DNA of 64,000 nt from positions 6,729,881 to 6,793,880 of the forward strand of contig NC_037646.1 in assembly GCF_003254395.2 (NCBI RefSeq), in the 5' to 3' direction. The stretch's first letter is position 1. Every line of letters begins with the position of its first letter. Below are positions 49,015 to 62,716 of the stretch, in pieces. This DNA comes from Apis mellifera. Its lineage: Eukaryota; Arthropoda; Insecta; Hymenoptera; Apidae. The notes beneath the pieces were generated by a model. It saw only the letters and a program-made list of their open reading frames with translations, ran no database searches and was not told the origin of the DNA. Made by a program: the position numbers and the translations under genes.

Positions 49015-51843
49015 GTAAACTTGAACTATCAGAAAAGAAGAAGAAGAAAAAAAAAAAGAAAAAAATATATATATATATTTTATAGCGAATTATACCCACG
49101 TGTATGTAGCTTATTTTTGCCGACACTAATTTATATATATATATATGTAGAGTGTGTTAGAACGCGCGGTTAATTCTTTGCAGAATTGTTTCGCATGCGT
49201 TTCAGTTCGAAACTTTCAGTGGAATGAGTGGATTTATATTGTCGTGGATATTTAATCTGGATATCGATTAAGAGGGTGGAGTTTATTGTCTGATTTTTTT
49301 AGTTGGCTGAGTAGAGTTTTTTTGGTGCGGAATGTTGTATCGCTTAGCTTTTTCATTTGATTTGTCGTAGAATTTTATTTAGAAAGCGATGAATAGTGAT
49401 TTCGCATTTCGATAATCGTCTCTGATAATTTTCCTTGGCAATTTATCGAGTGAAATTTACGAGTCGTTATTGTGATCCAGTGATTCATCAGTTTCTCGAG
49501 ATCCAATTAGATCTTAATTCGATTTTAATATTATAAATGGAGATTTTTACAGATTTATGGAGGATAATATTGATACGAGTATTAAATTGTAAGTGAAATT
49601 AGACAGGAGACATTTTATTTTCTTGATAATTTCTAATCATAGTAAATTTCTTTCTTAAAATTTCTTATGTAAGTATATATCACATATTATCGTTTTTTCT
49701 TTGCAATAATATATTATTAATCCGTGAAAGAAGGAATTTAGAAAGAAAAAATAGAATTTAAAATTCGCTTTCGAATATTAATCCTTTGATTAAATAATAC
49801 CTACGGAATTAATATTTCAAAAATGGCAATCCGTTTATTAATTTTTCCAAAGAAATAACAGGATCCGAGAATGATAAGCAAGAAAGTCTCATAATTGATA
49901 ATTTTATCGATAATATTATTGTCTCGTAATCGAGATCTTGATGTCCCTCGAATTCTTGCACGTGGCTTCATCGATGTATCACGCCTTATCGAAACATTCG
50001 ATTATCGTAATCTTTCGTTTAAAATCGACGTATGGTTTCATTAATATTTTTGCAAGCTTAGAGATGAAAAGAAATTCTAGAAGAAAATCGAAAATTTCAA
50101 AGAGAAGATTAAAATTTGACAGATTCTTTAATTACGTTAGAACGATCGGTGATTTCAACGCCTCGGCTTCGCAATTAATTGCTAGAGAATAGTTTCATGT
50201 GAAAATTAGGGCCAAATAATTTCTTCTTTAACAAAGTTTCGATTCTCAATTGTTTTTATATTTTGAAGCAGAGTTGATTTTTTTTTTATTAGTTTTCCTC
50301 AACTAAATTTTTAAATAACAAAAAAATATAATAGCAGTAAATCTCTCTAAGATATAGGAAAGAATAAAATTTTATCGTTTTCAAAATTAGTTATTTTATA
50401 ATATTGGAAAATACATTATATGGCTTTATCTTAATTATTATTTAGCTTGGATAGAATAAAATCTTCAGATTTAACTTATTCTTTATTTGACACTTCCTTC
50501 TTTGTCCCATTTTTCTTATTTTCTTCTATTAAAATATCCTCTAACATTTTAAATTGGATTATGTTAAATACGATTGTTCGCTACAATATAACTTTAAATT
50601 ACTCGAAATTAAAATATTATCGAATTAATATATTACAATTTTTAATATTCCTCTTAATATTTCCTTACAAGAAAGTGATTTTAAATGTAGGAAAAAAAAT
50701 TGCTCTCTTCTAGATTCTAAATTTTCAAAATTATCAAATTATTATTATTATTATTCAAATATTTTCTCTCAACGATATTAACAATTTGCTTCCAGTTATA
50801 TTTATATAACTTCTTCTAAATCTTTTTTATCCTATATACCTGTTCACCAGAATAATAGAGGTTAAGGTAAATAACTTCATCTTTTTATTCATTTTTTAAT
50901 ACAACTAAGTGATTATTATATTCTTTTAGAGGTTTAAATTGGATTATTCTCGCGAACTGAAGTTTATAAAAGCTATAACTAATCCTAGGAGACCCACTGA
51001 CAATAATCTGAGGCTATACTCACAAGATAATAATTGAACATTTCTCCTGTCTACACTTATTATATATATTCTCCACAAACTTTCAATTATGTAGTATCAC
51101 AAAATAAATCGTTTCTCGATCTCGACAAAACCATCAATTTTAAGGCGACCGAACGACATCCACCCGTCCCCACTCCCGAGAAACCGAAATATTAAGAGAC
51201 AGTACGGTCACCAGGCGTCTATTAGGAAAACTTTGAAGCGGCAGTTCTTTCATCCGGGAACGTGGCCGAACGTGCCGCGATAATAGGTCGTTTGGCTTAG
51301 ACTTTGGAAGGGCAGAATATTCGCCTCTGTGCCCTGAGGACAGGTTGTTTGGCAGCGGAGCTGCAGGTAGAGCCTCGGCCCTTTCACTATGTAGAACGCG
51401 TCTAATCGGGACTTAAAACGTCCCACTGGCTTCTTGACGCTTCGTCACGCCGCGGGAAAACTTGGAAAATTGGATTGATCTCGTTGAAAAGCGACCTTTT
51501 GTGCTCGCGACTTCTCGACTCGCGGCTGCTCTTCGTTCAAAAACCACGAACGGGTTTCGAACGGAACGGAATCCCACGATTCCAATCGTCTCATTTTTTC
51601 TTTTCTATTCGATAGATATCGATTAATAGAGATCGATAGGGAGAAATGGATATTAAGATGGATTTTACAAGAAGTCTCGTGTGCTTACTTTTTTTTTCCC
51701 CCCCTTTTTGGTTCATTTTTTAAGATAATAATTTAGGATGGTTCTGTTATGCACGTTCAAGTAGATGTTCGATTAGTTTTTTAGTATAATCATGAGATTA
51801 ATACGTCGCGTTTCTAATCGTTCCGATTATCTTTCTGTTGTAG
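49015..51843 (+). other. vnd: vnd intron with a conserved-looking GC-rich island at 51150-51560
   Basis: Mostly AT-rich. The island at about 51150-51560 is markedly GC- and CpG-rich, has no long ORF, and lies 300-700 bp before the next exon: a candidate enhancer or downstream promoter. The acceptor before 51844 is TTCTGTTGTAG. Confidence 0.5.
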
Positions 51844-54620
51844 AATTTTGGAGAGCTTCAAGATGCCCAGGAGCACAAGTTTTCACATCCATGACATTCT
51901 GCAGCTTGATTCGAAGCCGTCCCAGGAGGAAACGGAAGTGCAAGGTAACGAAAGGATTGATTCTTCTATGAATTTCGAACTTTAAAATCGATCGCTCGTA
52001 AAAAGAATTCAGTTCTCATCGTTGATAAATCGTTTTCGAAACAAATTGAAAATTATGCCGAGTGTAATTAAAGGGATCGGATTTTGGAAATTCTGGTTGC
52101 AGGTAGTACCACGGTGCTACCGACCACGAACGATGTTCCGTCGACATACCAACAGTTCTTCGAGCACACGACGGCCATGTTACAGCCCGCGATATACGCG
52201 AATCTGAACAGAGGCACCTTACCACCCCCGCCGCCACCTTTATTGGCATGGCCGACCGGTCCAACGTTACCGACCACGTTGCCTCAGCCTTTGGAAGAGG
52301 TGAATGGTAAGTTGATAAACTTTTTATGAATTTTTTCAAGCGTGCAAATAGGGTTAAATTCACAGTTTACTTTTCTAATGATCTCTCGCAATTGTTAAAT
52401 TGTAGAATACTCTTCAAACAGTGATTGGTTACCAAGAAACAATTCAAATCATCGCCTCTCGCTTTGTATTATACTCGACTTAAAATCTATTGGAAAAATT
52501 ATAAATAACCTTTGAAAGTAGCTACTTAAGAACGAACTTGGCTTTCAAATTTCAAAAAAAAAAAAGAAATCGTCTGCTACGTCGTTACCACGAATCGAAT
52601 ATATAAAATATACGGATATACTGGTGAGAGGTGTGCAACGTCGGGAACCCTTATTTATTTAGCACCCTACAATTGGCCCGCTTGGGCTAAGCAGGATCTA
52701 ATGGTCCTATAAAAGGTCCTCGTGGGCCCTGTTCACCGATTGGCCCGTGCAACGGGACAGATGTCCTTTCAAGGGCAGATGCGTGTATCCCTGTGAGGCC
52801 CTCGATCAATCGAAATTGTCACGCCCAAAAAATCCATCCGTAGCCTATCGCCTCTTTTCACCTCTTCTCCTCCTTATCTCCCTTCTTTTACTTCTTCCTG
52901 AATATTAGAGGACGGATTCGACATCGAGAAATCGGGGATTTCATCCGTTTCAAAAGGGTGGAAAAGGGTGTTTTCGACCGCTGGGTGATCGTTTTTGTTC
53001 GCATGTGATCGTATATAAATTTTATTTTCGAATTGAAAGAAATTTGGATAAATCGAGAGTTTCGAAAGAGGAAAATTAATAATCCACTTTCGTTCGAATT
53101 AAAATATATTCTGTTTATAAACAATTGCTTCGAGTTTACATTTTGTTACAAATTGAATCTCTATCTCATTTTTTCCTACTTAAAATTTGTAATGGCGTTT
53201 GTAAATTGGATCCTAATTGATCGAATTGTTCTTTTTCGAAGACGTTAATGTCGTCGTCGTTAAAGAAGCAAGATGGAAGTGTCTAATTGAAATCACGACG
53301 CGACGGAGGCTGGAGCCTAATCTCCCATGAAAATGATACAGTCGATCCCATGGGGTAGAGGAGGGTATCAAACGCTGTATATTGCTTCACACCCTCCCCA
53401 ACCAGGCTTACGGCTCGTTCACAAAAGCGTATTGTATACTCACGAAACCAGGGACCTCGTCGTTGTACATTAAATTACCGTGTCTCTAGGCCACCGTGGT
53501 ATTTGCCACTTTAGCCGAAGACTAATCAAAATATTGTTGGATTAAACGGTGAACAGAATCTATCGATATTTTCGTTGTTGTTATTTTTTTTCTTTTGCAA
53601 ATTCTTCGTGGTTTTTAAATTAAAAAATTGATCGCTTCGTGATACTTTTAATACTTTTACTATCAATTTTGTTTCTTCCATTTTTGGTTTGGATTGGTTT
53701 AAGCAGAAAGTGTATTCGAACGATGAGCAAGCAGTTATTAACGAGAATTGAGTAATCAATACAGGCTTGCATCTGCGTTAGGAGTCGAGGGGTGGTAAAA
53801 AATGCAGCTGCAGTATGCCTTAGTCATTTTTCAAACGATCTAAATACCTTTCCAAATTTAAAACGTTTTTATCGATTTCTAGAAAAGTAATTATCACAAA
53901 ATTACCCGTCCAATTCTACTTTAAATTTGCGAAATAACCCCGTGTCAAACACTTATAAACTCAATAACTCAAAATCCAAAATCAAACGCGATCCTTCAAT
54001 TTCTAAACAGATCCACGAATTCTATTTCAATTTCCAAAAAGAAATATTCCTTCGATCCACAAGAAACAAACGTAACCAATATACTTTGCACGTTATAACA
54101 TCATAAAACTGGAAAAATTCCAGTGTTGCAGCAACCAGACTCGACCAGCCCGACCATCTCGGATCTGTCGTTCCCACCGAAGCAGGAGGCGAACCACGAG
54201 TGCAAAGAGGAAGAGTCGGCCGAGTTCGAGGACGAGCAGCAGGCGAACGAGATCCAACCCCACGAGACGGAGCACAAAAAGCGGAAGAGGCGAGTGTTGT
54301 TCTCCAAGGCGCAGACGTTCGAGCTCGAGAGACGTTTCCGCCAGCAGAAATACCTGAGCGCCCCCGAGAGGGAGCATTTGGCCTCGATTATACGGCTGAC
54401 CCCCACCCAGGTGAAGATCTGGTTCCAGAATCACAGGTACAAGACGAAGAGAGCGGCGACTGAGGCGAGCGGAAGCGGTTGTTCGCCCAGAAGGGTCGCT
54501 GTACCGTTGCTGATCAAGGATGGGAAACCATGCCAGTCGAAGCTGATGGAGCCTGCCACGTATCCGGCCACGGGCCAGGTACCTATGCCGCCTTACATAC
54601 AGAAACCTTATTGGTGGTAA
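51844..54620 (+). CDS. vnd: vnd / NK2-class homeobox transcription factor (Nkx2.2 orthologue), common exons
   Basis: Common exons 51844-51944, 52103-52306 and 54124-54620, stop TAA. Domain order: a tinman-type repressor motif SFHIHDILQL (51875-51904); a Pro-rich segment (LPPPPPPLLAW); an acidic stretch (CKEEESAEFEDEQQ); the homeodomain at 54279-54458 with WFQNHRYKTKR (Tyr54 marks the NK2 class); and the NK2-specific domain RRVAVPLLIKDGKPC. It ends in PYWW, like the aromatic end of Nkx2.2. KAQTFELERRF and the NK2-specific domain fit vnd/Nkx2.2 better than scarecrow/Nkx2.1. The protein is nuclear and in flies specifies the ventral column of the neuroectoderm. An internal ATG at 51863 could start a shorter form. 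It is much shorter than fly Vnd (about 720 aa) and lacks its long homopolymeric tracts. The intron 52307-54123 has a GC-rich block at 52620-52830. Confidence 0.92.
52620..52830. promoter_or_regulatory. GC-rich block in the last vnd intron, candidate enhancer
   Basis: Sharply bounded GC-rich non-coding sequence with repeated TTGGCCCG-type words (near 52673 and 52740) and a CTATAAAAGG TATA-like sequence near 52709. A second block lies at 53250-53520. Function is inferred from composition only. Confidence 0.4.
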
Positions 54621-57396
54621 GATGGACTTCGTTCGTTGAGAACGAATGAGAATCGTCATCGTGGTCGATCGATTTGTCGATGGCTGGGATATCTGGAGGA
54701 TCGATGGAAGAGTGGCACGAAACAGTCGAAGATGTTGTCGGACAGTGATCGGATTTTGGTGGACAGAAGATGGTTGATTAACGATAGTTATCGGGAGAAC
54801 AATTTGTCTTTTCATCGGGAAGGGAAGAGAAGAATTGTGGACGATATTCGTTGGAGGAAACTCTTATCCGACTATTCTGGCCAAATTGGTATATCATACG
54901 CGACAGAAATTGTGGAAGAGATGTTGAAGATTGATCTTCGTCGATTATCGATACTTGAAATATCTGAGATTGTTGGAGAAGGAATAAGAGAATTTTTGGA
55001 GAAATTAAAAGAACTTTCGTCTTGTTGGAAGAGAAGAGGATTATGGATAATATCTTGATACGGATTTTTTTGTATAAACAAGATAAGAAATCTAATTATA
55101 AACTGATTTTCGAACAATGAAAGCTGTAAGATGGATGGAAGAGAAAGATTATGGATATATTTAAGTCAATAGTAACGGGTTCGAGCTTCTCGCGAACAAT
55201 ATTATTAAGGAAACAAGTGAAATATTATCTTCCTCGTATTCGTTAAACGTGTATCAAAGAATCTTGAAATACGGTATACGATCAAAGTATGGTTCAATTT
55301 TAAAGATGCATCAAGGAATCTTGAAACAACAAACGATCGAGAGATATGAAAAGTAAAAAAAGTCAATCAGAGAAAGAGAGAAATCGACGAGTATCGCGAA
55401 GAATAATCCATCCCATAACTGTCAAGAGAATTCCAGTGAAGAAAAAAATCGTTTTGACTAATATCATAGGATTATCAAGAATCAAACGTATTATTAGCTT
55501 AGATGATTAACATTAATAAGAAACGAGTGTTTGCCTGTGAAACTTCGACCAAGTTTACTCGAGTTCTCGTTGTTGAGTAAACGAAGTGTACTGCCAATCG
55601 AAGTTGACCATTATTCTAATTCGTAATTAAAATGGACGCGAAATTTGAAAAATTCGATGAAACTTTTATCGATGAAAGTGTCGTTCGAGTGAATTAAACT
55701 GCGTCTGTGTTTTGTCGATTGTATCGAAAGATAAAAACCAAAGATAAATCGCGATTACGATTCGTGGAGAAATTTGGATACAAAGTTTTAAGGGGATTTA
55801 GAAAATTTGTTGGAAAAATAGTGATAATAGTTTTGCAATTATTTGAATGGAGATAATAATTTTACAGAATATTGATATTTCGTAAATTTTAATCCGAATT
55901 CTAAATTGATCAGGCAATTAAAAATATTGTGGTTTATTTTATAATGTAATATTCTATTTTTCGAAGTGAAAAATTGGAATATTTCTAAAATTATTATTTT
56001 TAAAAATAATAATCCTGCTTGTCTCTTAAAATATGTATCTACAATTTCTAACCAATTTATCAATAGGATGAGTCGCATAAAGTGTTCTAAACTTTCTGAT
56101 TATAACATTTTACGCCAAAATCGTAAAAGTGATATAGCATGAATAAGTAGAAAAATAAAGGAAATAGATATGCACTGTCGGTCAAAAGTTTGAAATTAGT
56201 TTTTTTTGATCTCGTGAGATCTTTAAATTTAAAAAAAGAAAATTCTGTTTATTTACAACGTTATCTAGTCAAAGATTTATAAAAACAATCTTGCATTGTA
56301 TTATAGTATCAATTTAATATATTATAATTTTCAAGTGATAGCATCGAATCGCAAATAACACTACGATAATTTGAGTTAGGTTAGGTTTAACCCTCTGACT
56401 GATATCTTCAAACGATAATAACTTTAATTTTTGAATAAAATTAAACAATTTTATTCAAATATTCTATAAATATAATATTTTATATTAATATTTACTTTAT
56501 AATCATTAAGTTAGTTATTTAATGATTCCATAAAATATAGAACGATAAATAGAATTAAACATAACCTCGAAAAATCTCAAATACACCTATATATATAACC
56601 AAATTAATCAGAAATTCAAATTCAACAATATTTTCTAAACTTTTGATCAATAGTGTAGATTCACAGATTCTTCTCTTTTTTTTTTTTCTTCTTCTCTTTT
56701 GTACAAAGTTATCGTTAGCTCGTGTAGCATGTATGTGAATATACGCGTGTATGTATGTATATATGTGTCTTTCACGTTCGTACTTAAAAATAAAAATTCT
56801 CATCTACGAATAATAAACGAGGGGGTTAAATTAAAATATCTTTTCATTTTCTTACAGAAACATTTTTCAAAATGGCGAAGATTCTTATATAACAATTGTC
56901 CCATTTTCTATCAAACTAATCGCGATAACGAGATAAAGCATTAAATAAAATTCGAATCATTGAATCATTGAAATAATAATAAGAATTTTCAAAGAAAATA
57001 GCTTTTAAAACATGAGATTTTAATCTGAATTGAGCGAAAGGAACAAATTTTTCATTACAAACGTGTTGGAATATTCTGATTATATCGAAAAAAATATTGG
57101 CCAGTTTCGTAAATTTTATATATCAACAAGAAGATTTTTTTTTTTTCAAATAATTCATATAATAATTCATACAATGATTCTCGATTGTTTTTGTAGAGAT
57201 CGTTTCGTGGAACGGAGGAGATAATATAGAGCAGGTAATAATTGTATAGAGGGAGTGATAGAGTCGATACAGAAATCCCAGTTTATCGCCTTTAATTAGG
57301 AAGCATGTAATTAATAGGGCGTCGAATAGGTTGTATATATGTACATTGTGTATAATACAGGTAGTAATAATATAACAGATACAAATATTTAATAAA
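54621..57396 (+). other. vnd: vnd 3'UTR (probable)
   Basis: Moderate-GC sequence just after the stop grades into AT-rich DNA. AATAAA occurs at 56154-56159 and 57391-57396. The frame of the last exon stays open behind the TAA up to 55058 (see findings), but the peptide resembles nothing known. Nothing else coding is visible. Confidence 0.5.
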
Positions 57397-60300
57397 ATCG
57401 AATCTTAAGCAAATTTATTTATTGTCTTTTATCCCTTTCCTTTCGTTAAATAAAATCCAAAATATAGATATTTGTTTGAAAAATATAATATTGAGAGTAC
57501 AAAGTCTAATGTTCATTATATTTTTCTTTAATATTATCTATAATAAAATGGAATAATAAAAGACAATATTTGAGATATTTTGGTAATTTTTTTAAAGTAA
57601 ACGATACAGTGTCGATGAGATATTTATTTTTCATATCTGATGACGTATTTTGTTATCCAACAAATCAAATAAAACACTACTTCACAATTACTAGTACTTC
57701 AATTAAACAGATGTAATGATTAAATTATCAGTCAAATCGTGTGACATTTTTCATGAAACTTTTTTTATATCAGGTATATAATGATAAATAGTTTTCGTAA
57801 CGATGATGAAGTAGACTTTGATTAATTTTCTGATAATATAATAATATTATGGAGATAATAATTTACAAAAAAATATATATATAAAAATATAAGAAGATTA
57901 AAGCAATCGAAAATTAAGAATTAAAATTTAGAATTATCCAAGAAATTTTAAATTAGAATTCTTTTTAAATTAATTTTTATTTTAACAATATCCCAATTTT
58001 TTTTCCATCGAATTTTGAATATTCTTTTTTTTTTCTTTTCTTTTCCTTTAGAATCTTTAGACATTCATACATCATTACGCGATAAAACAATACACTCGAG
58101 ACAGATGTCTACCCTGTTCCATCCCTCGTTCCTTTTTATTTCTCTTCTCGACCGTTCCATAACGCTTCCCTTTTTCGGGACACGCCGGAAGCCGGTGTAG
58201 CTTGAGTGACAAGCTTCCGGTTTCCGTTTCCGAGCAGCCATCTTGTTACCGGTTTAGATTTCCTGAGGGCGTCCTGTCGAACTTGGATGGGGACTAAGAT
58301 TCGACCTCAACGGTCGAAGAGAACTTTTCATTCTTTCGTTGCAAAATTACGATCCTCTCGAATTTACATTATCCAATTTGAAGAAGAAACTAAGTTTCAG
58401 TGAAATTGAATTGGCCAAGTTGTTATGTCATCAAATCATTAGGATTCTGCTTTAAGATCTTTTAAACTTAAGTCTTAAGAAAATTTTTAAAATTGTCACG
58501 ATTTTTAAAATTGTTGTTAGATTCTTCTTCTTCTTTTTTCGTTTAGAAAAACACAAAGAATAGTAATATTCGATTTCGTTGAAAAGTATCGTGTCATTGC
58601 GTTACAAATTAACGTGAAGTACAGTATCACGATAATTCGATAAATAGATAAATAATGATTATATTGATCGATTACTGATTTTGCTGAGATGGAAAAACGT
58701 CGTGATTGGTTGATTTCTGATCGATAATTTCGATCGCGTGAAAAAGAAGATGATATCCTGATAAAGATACTTACTAAATCGTATTTTGCCCTATTGTATC
58801 GTACATTTTCAAAACATCCGATCCTTGGAATCTAAATATAGGATAATTTAATTAAACTTCAAAATGACAAGAAAAATGAAGATGAAAATTTGATTAACCA
58901 TCTTTTCCTTAACAACACGTCTCTTTCGAAAGATGAAAATCAATTTCCAACATAAAATTTACACACAAATATCGAATAATATTCGAGAAGAAAAAAACTT
59001 GGATTTAATTGGAATTCTCTTTGAGATTTTGTTCCAACGTATCAGAATCTATTTCGACAACTCGAGGTTGACCAACGAGGACTTTCGTTCCACTTTTCGA
59101 AATTTCAACCTTCACCACCATCCCTATCCCCTTCGATCCCTTTCCCTTGGCCTCGGTTATCTTCCCCGTCCGAGAGAGAGATGACGTAGCGAAGTAAATG
59201 GAGTGGACAGCGGGCAGCATATGCTTTGTGCCCCGTCCTCCTCCGTACGGCGCAGAAAACCACCCTACATGTAGGAATATTCCGCGGTGGTGTGCGCGAA
59301 ATGTCGGTGCGTCGAACCGGAAGCGCGAGATAACATTGAACCGGCCATGATTTATACGACCGACTCTGATCCATAGAGATTTGGACGGTTTGGACCAGAG
59401 TTTCAGACCCGAAGAGATTCTTCTCTCGATCCTCTCTCTCGCAAGAAGTGATTTCATCGTCGCGTCTTTGAGAGTGAATACGATTCCTCGCGGTTTGAAA
59501 ATTTGTGAAATTTGAAGAATTTATTAAGATAGGAACGACGAGGTTTAATATTTTAGTTGTTAAATGTAATTGATAAAGAATATAAAGTGATTTTGATTTT
59601 TTTTTTTTTTAGGGATGTTATTCTTCGTGTCGAAGTCAAGTTATCTTATCTTATTTATTAAATAATTTTTCAATCTGATATTGCATATCTATGTACAAGT
59701 GTTTGATATTATTTCAAGTTTTCCATTATGTTGGAAAATTATTAAAAGAATCGAACGATTGTTTGAGAATAACGTGATAATGAGAAATTCGATGCTCAAG
59801 ATTTCTGTATTTCAATTGCAATACATTATAATACTTGTTCCATAACAATATCAAACATCAATCTGATATTAATAAAATTTCGTGAAAGAGTATCCTAGAG
59901 ATTTAACGAAGAAATAAAATTTCAGGATTTCTTAAACGGAAAAAATACCCAAATTTTTAAAAATCCCCCCCTCGATTGGAGGCCATTCATCGCCACAAAT
60001 GACCTAAGCTAAATGACCTAATCTCACGAGCTCAGCATTTTCGAAGGCCAAAACATCCGTAACTCCTCAAACTAATACCGGCCATCTCCTAAATCCTAAG
60101 AAGAGAAAAGAAAAAAAAGAAACATAGAGAAACGTCACTTGGTCCCCAATCAATGGAAGAAGAGAATAAATTGATAGTTTGTCGAACGGTGGGACGTCCC
60201 CTAATATTTCCGAATGTAATCGAGGGGGTGTACACGCACTTCGAGAACCGAGGAAGGAGAGAGAGAGAGAGAGAGAGAGAGACCTGGAAAGAGGAGGATG

Positions 60301-60596
60301 AAAAAACAAAAAAAAGGAAAGAAAAAAAGGAAAAGGAAAAAACGAAAAAAGTTCGACAATGCAGTTAGGGTGGAGAGGGTGAGTGGACGACACCCGTGTT
60401 CCGGGGGTGTTTTATTGGCCGGTTTCCGTGGGGTGGAAATTCCGCATAATGTATGAGATGTTTGCGTGGACTCTTTTTAACCCTCTTGCCTTGCATACGT
60501 TATCCATCCTCTGTGCGAGCTTCTCGCTTCGACCAACCCCCTTCTCAACAGTGTATTAAACGAATTGCGAGCAGAACCAACTTTGTGCTCGAATCT

Positions 60597-61353
60597 GGAC
60601 GAAATAAATATTTATATTAAGAATTAAAGAAGATTTTTAGTAATAAAAGATTCGATCAAAGAATTGAAGACTTGTAATTCTAATTTTCTTTCGAATAAAA
60701 TTATTAAAAATTAGTACCAAAAATAGTACGAGATGATTATAATAAGACGTTATGAAAATAATAAAGGGAACGTATTTGATTGGCAAATATGCTGAAAAAA
60801 GAGCGCATCGTTGAATATCAATTAATGAATGTGGACGAAACGAAATATTTATATAGAATTAAAGAAGATTTTTGACGATGAAAGATTTGATCGAAGAATT
60901 GAACACTTGTAATTCTAATTTTCTAATCGAACAAAATTATTAAAAATTAGTACACATACGAGATGATTAATAAAATTATTAAAAATTAGTACCAAAAGTA
61001 CACGAGATGATTATAATAAGACGATATGAAAATAATAAAGGGAACGTATTTGATTGGCAAATACACGAGCTGAAAAAAGGGCGCATCGTTGAATCAATAT
61101 CAATTAGGATCCAATGTGGACGAAACGAAATATTTATATAGAATTAAAAAAGATTTTTAGTAATAAAAGATTTGATCAAAGAATTGAACACTTGTAATTC
61201 CAATTTTCTATCGAACAAAATTATTAAAAATTAGTACACACACGAGATGATTATAATAAGACGATATGAAAATAATAAAGGGAACGTATTTGATTGGCAA
61301 ATACGCGAGCTGAAAAAAGGGCGCATCGTCGAATCAATATCAATTAGGATGCT
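60597..61353. repeat. Three-copy tandem repeat, unit about 240-285 bp
   Basis: Copies start with GGACGAAA-type sequence at about 60597, 60833 and 61118. Each contains AAGGGAACGTATTTGATTGG and ends with GCGCATCGT followed by AATATCAATTA. Copy 2 is longer because an internal segment of about 50 bp (ATTATTAAAAATTAGTAC plus ACGAGATGATTA) is duplicated. Non-coding; copies are highly similar. Confidence 0.9.
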
Positions 61354-62706
61354 TCTTCCGGTCACGTGTCTTTGCACCCCGGTATATTATCGCCACGTGT
61401 TCCACCGTGACTTTTAGAAAAAAACATTGATAAGGAGGGAAGCTCGTTTCCGGTTCCGATCCCAATCCACGAACAATGGTGGTTAACGCTGCGTTTCAAT
61501 TGCGATCACACGACACGAAGGGTTATCAGAAATGTGTGTGAGTATCGTACCAAAGAAATTGAAACGATAAATACGCTTGCAATTTTTTATTAAAGGATCC
61601 ATGCAAAAAAAAATATCACAATTTTTAAATAACTTATTATTATCAAATTCATAGTGTGCCAATATCTGTGCACACGATTCTCAAACGATCTTGATTGCTA
61701 AGGATAAAGAATCTTGATAAAGAATTTTTTAAAATTTCCCAAGAGTATCTCTTGATATCTTTTTTCAAAAAAAATTGCCAACTTTTACTGTTAGATTTGT
61801 AACTTTTTATTGCATTTAATCTTTCTTTTCTCTGAAAAATATCAGAATTTTTAAACGATCGAATCAATACTAATGACGAAGAATCTTTTTAAATCTACAT
61901 TTAGTTAATTAATTACGAATATTCTAGAAGTTTTCAAGTGTTGTATCTTGGAGATTTCGATGTATCTCTCTCTCTCACTCAAAAAAAAGAAAAAAAGAAC
62001 TTTTTCCTCGTCAACGACTGGCTCAAAGGCGCGTTTAGCGTCGGTTCGTTCCGAGTTTTGCGCGTCCGACGGAAATCTGAATGTCCGTTCGCATTCGGCC
62101 AGTAGGGGAGAAAGAAATTCCGACAGAAAGTTTTTCAATCCCGAGAACTTTCCTTCGGTCGGCAGTTCATTGTGTTGTTACCAGTTTCTAAAGAATCTAT
62201 CGACGATGAACGGTCGAACGAGCAATTCGAGGATCTGTGCCGTGTACAAGTACGCGAAACGCCAAGCTTTTCGAACCTTCGTGTATAGAGTGCCTATATA
62301 TATGGTGAAAGTTTACGAAGGAAATTAGATATAATTCTTCCTAAGCCACGATTCTTCTAGAAGAAAACTGGAAAGAACCGTCTTTGATATTCAAGTAATT
62401 TATACAAATTCCTACAAATTCATGTTAAATTCATCAATTTTCAGGACGAAAATTTAAGAAAAGATACCGAAGAAATAATCTTACAAATTTTAATAAATCT
62501 CAACTTCTTCTGCAACAACTTCACTTCAATTATTCCACGCTACACAGCCACTTTTCGAGAGAGAGAAAAAATGAAGAAAGAAAAAGAAAGGAAAGATTTT
62601 CAATCCCACGTTCGAACCTCGCGTAACCCAGTTTCACGTCGTAGATTCATCGTCGCCACTTTTCGAGACAAAGGGAAAAAAAGGAAGGGGGGGGTGAAAA
62701 ATTGGC

Positions 62707-62716
62707 GGGGATTTCC
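62707..62716 (+). promoter_or_regulatory. Dorsal/NF-kB-type motif downstream of vnd
   Basis: GGGGATTTCC is a perfect Rel-family site inside a GC-rich island about 8 kb beyond the vnd stop. A second Rel-like sequence, GTGGAAATTCC, is at about 60433-60442. Fly vnd is a Dorsal target; use of these sites here is inference. Confidence 0.35.

Noticed and set aside
54093..54815. 240-aa minus-strand ORF
   Set aside because: Antisense to the vnd homeobox exon, with no family resemblance and no splice support.
59005..59457. 150-aa minus-strand ORF
   Set aside because: GC island without splice sites or family resemblance; overlapping minus frame also open. More likely regulatory DNA.
61948..62328. 126-aa + strand ORF
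   Set aside because: Begins in a CT/A-rich tract and shows no domain; treated as an intergenic GC island.
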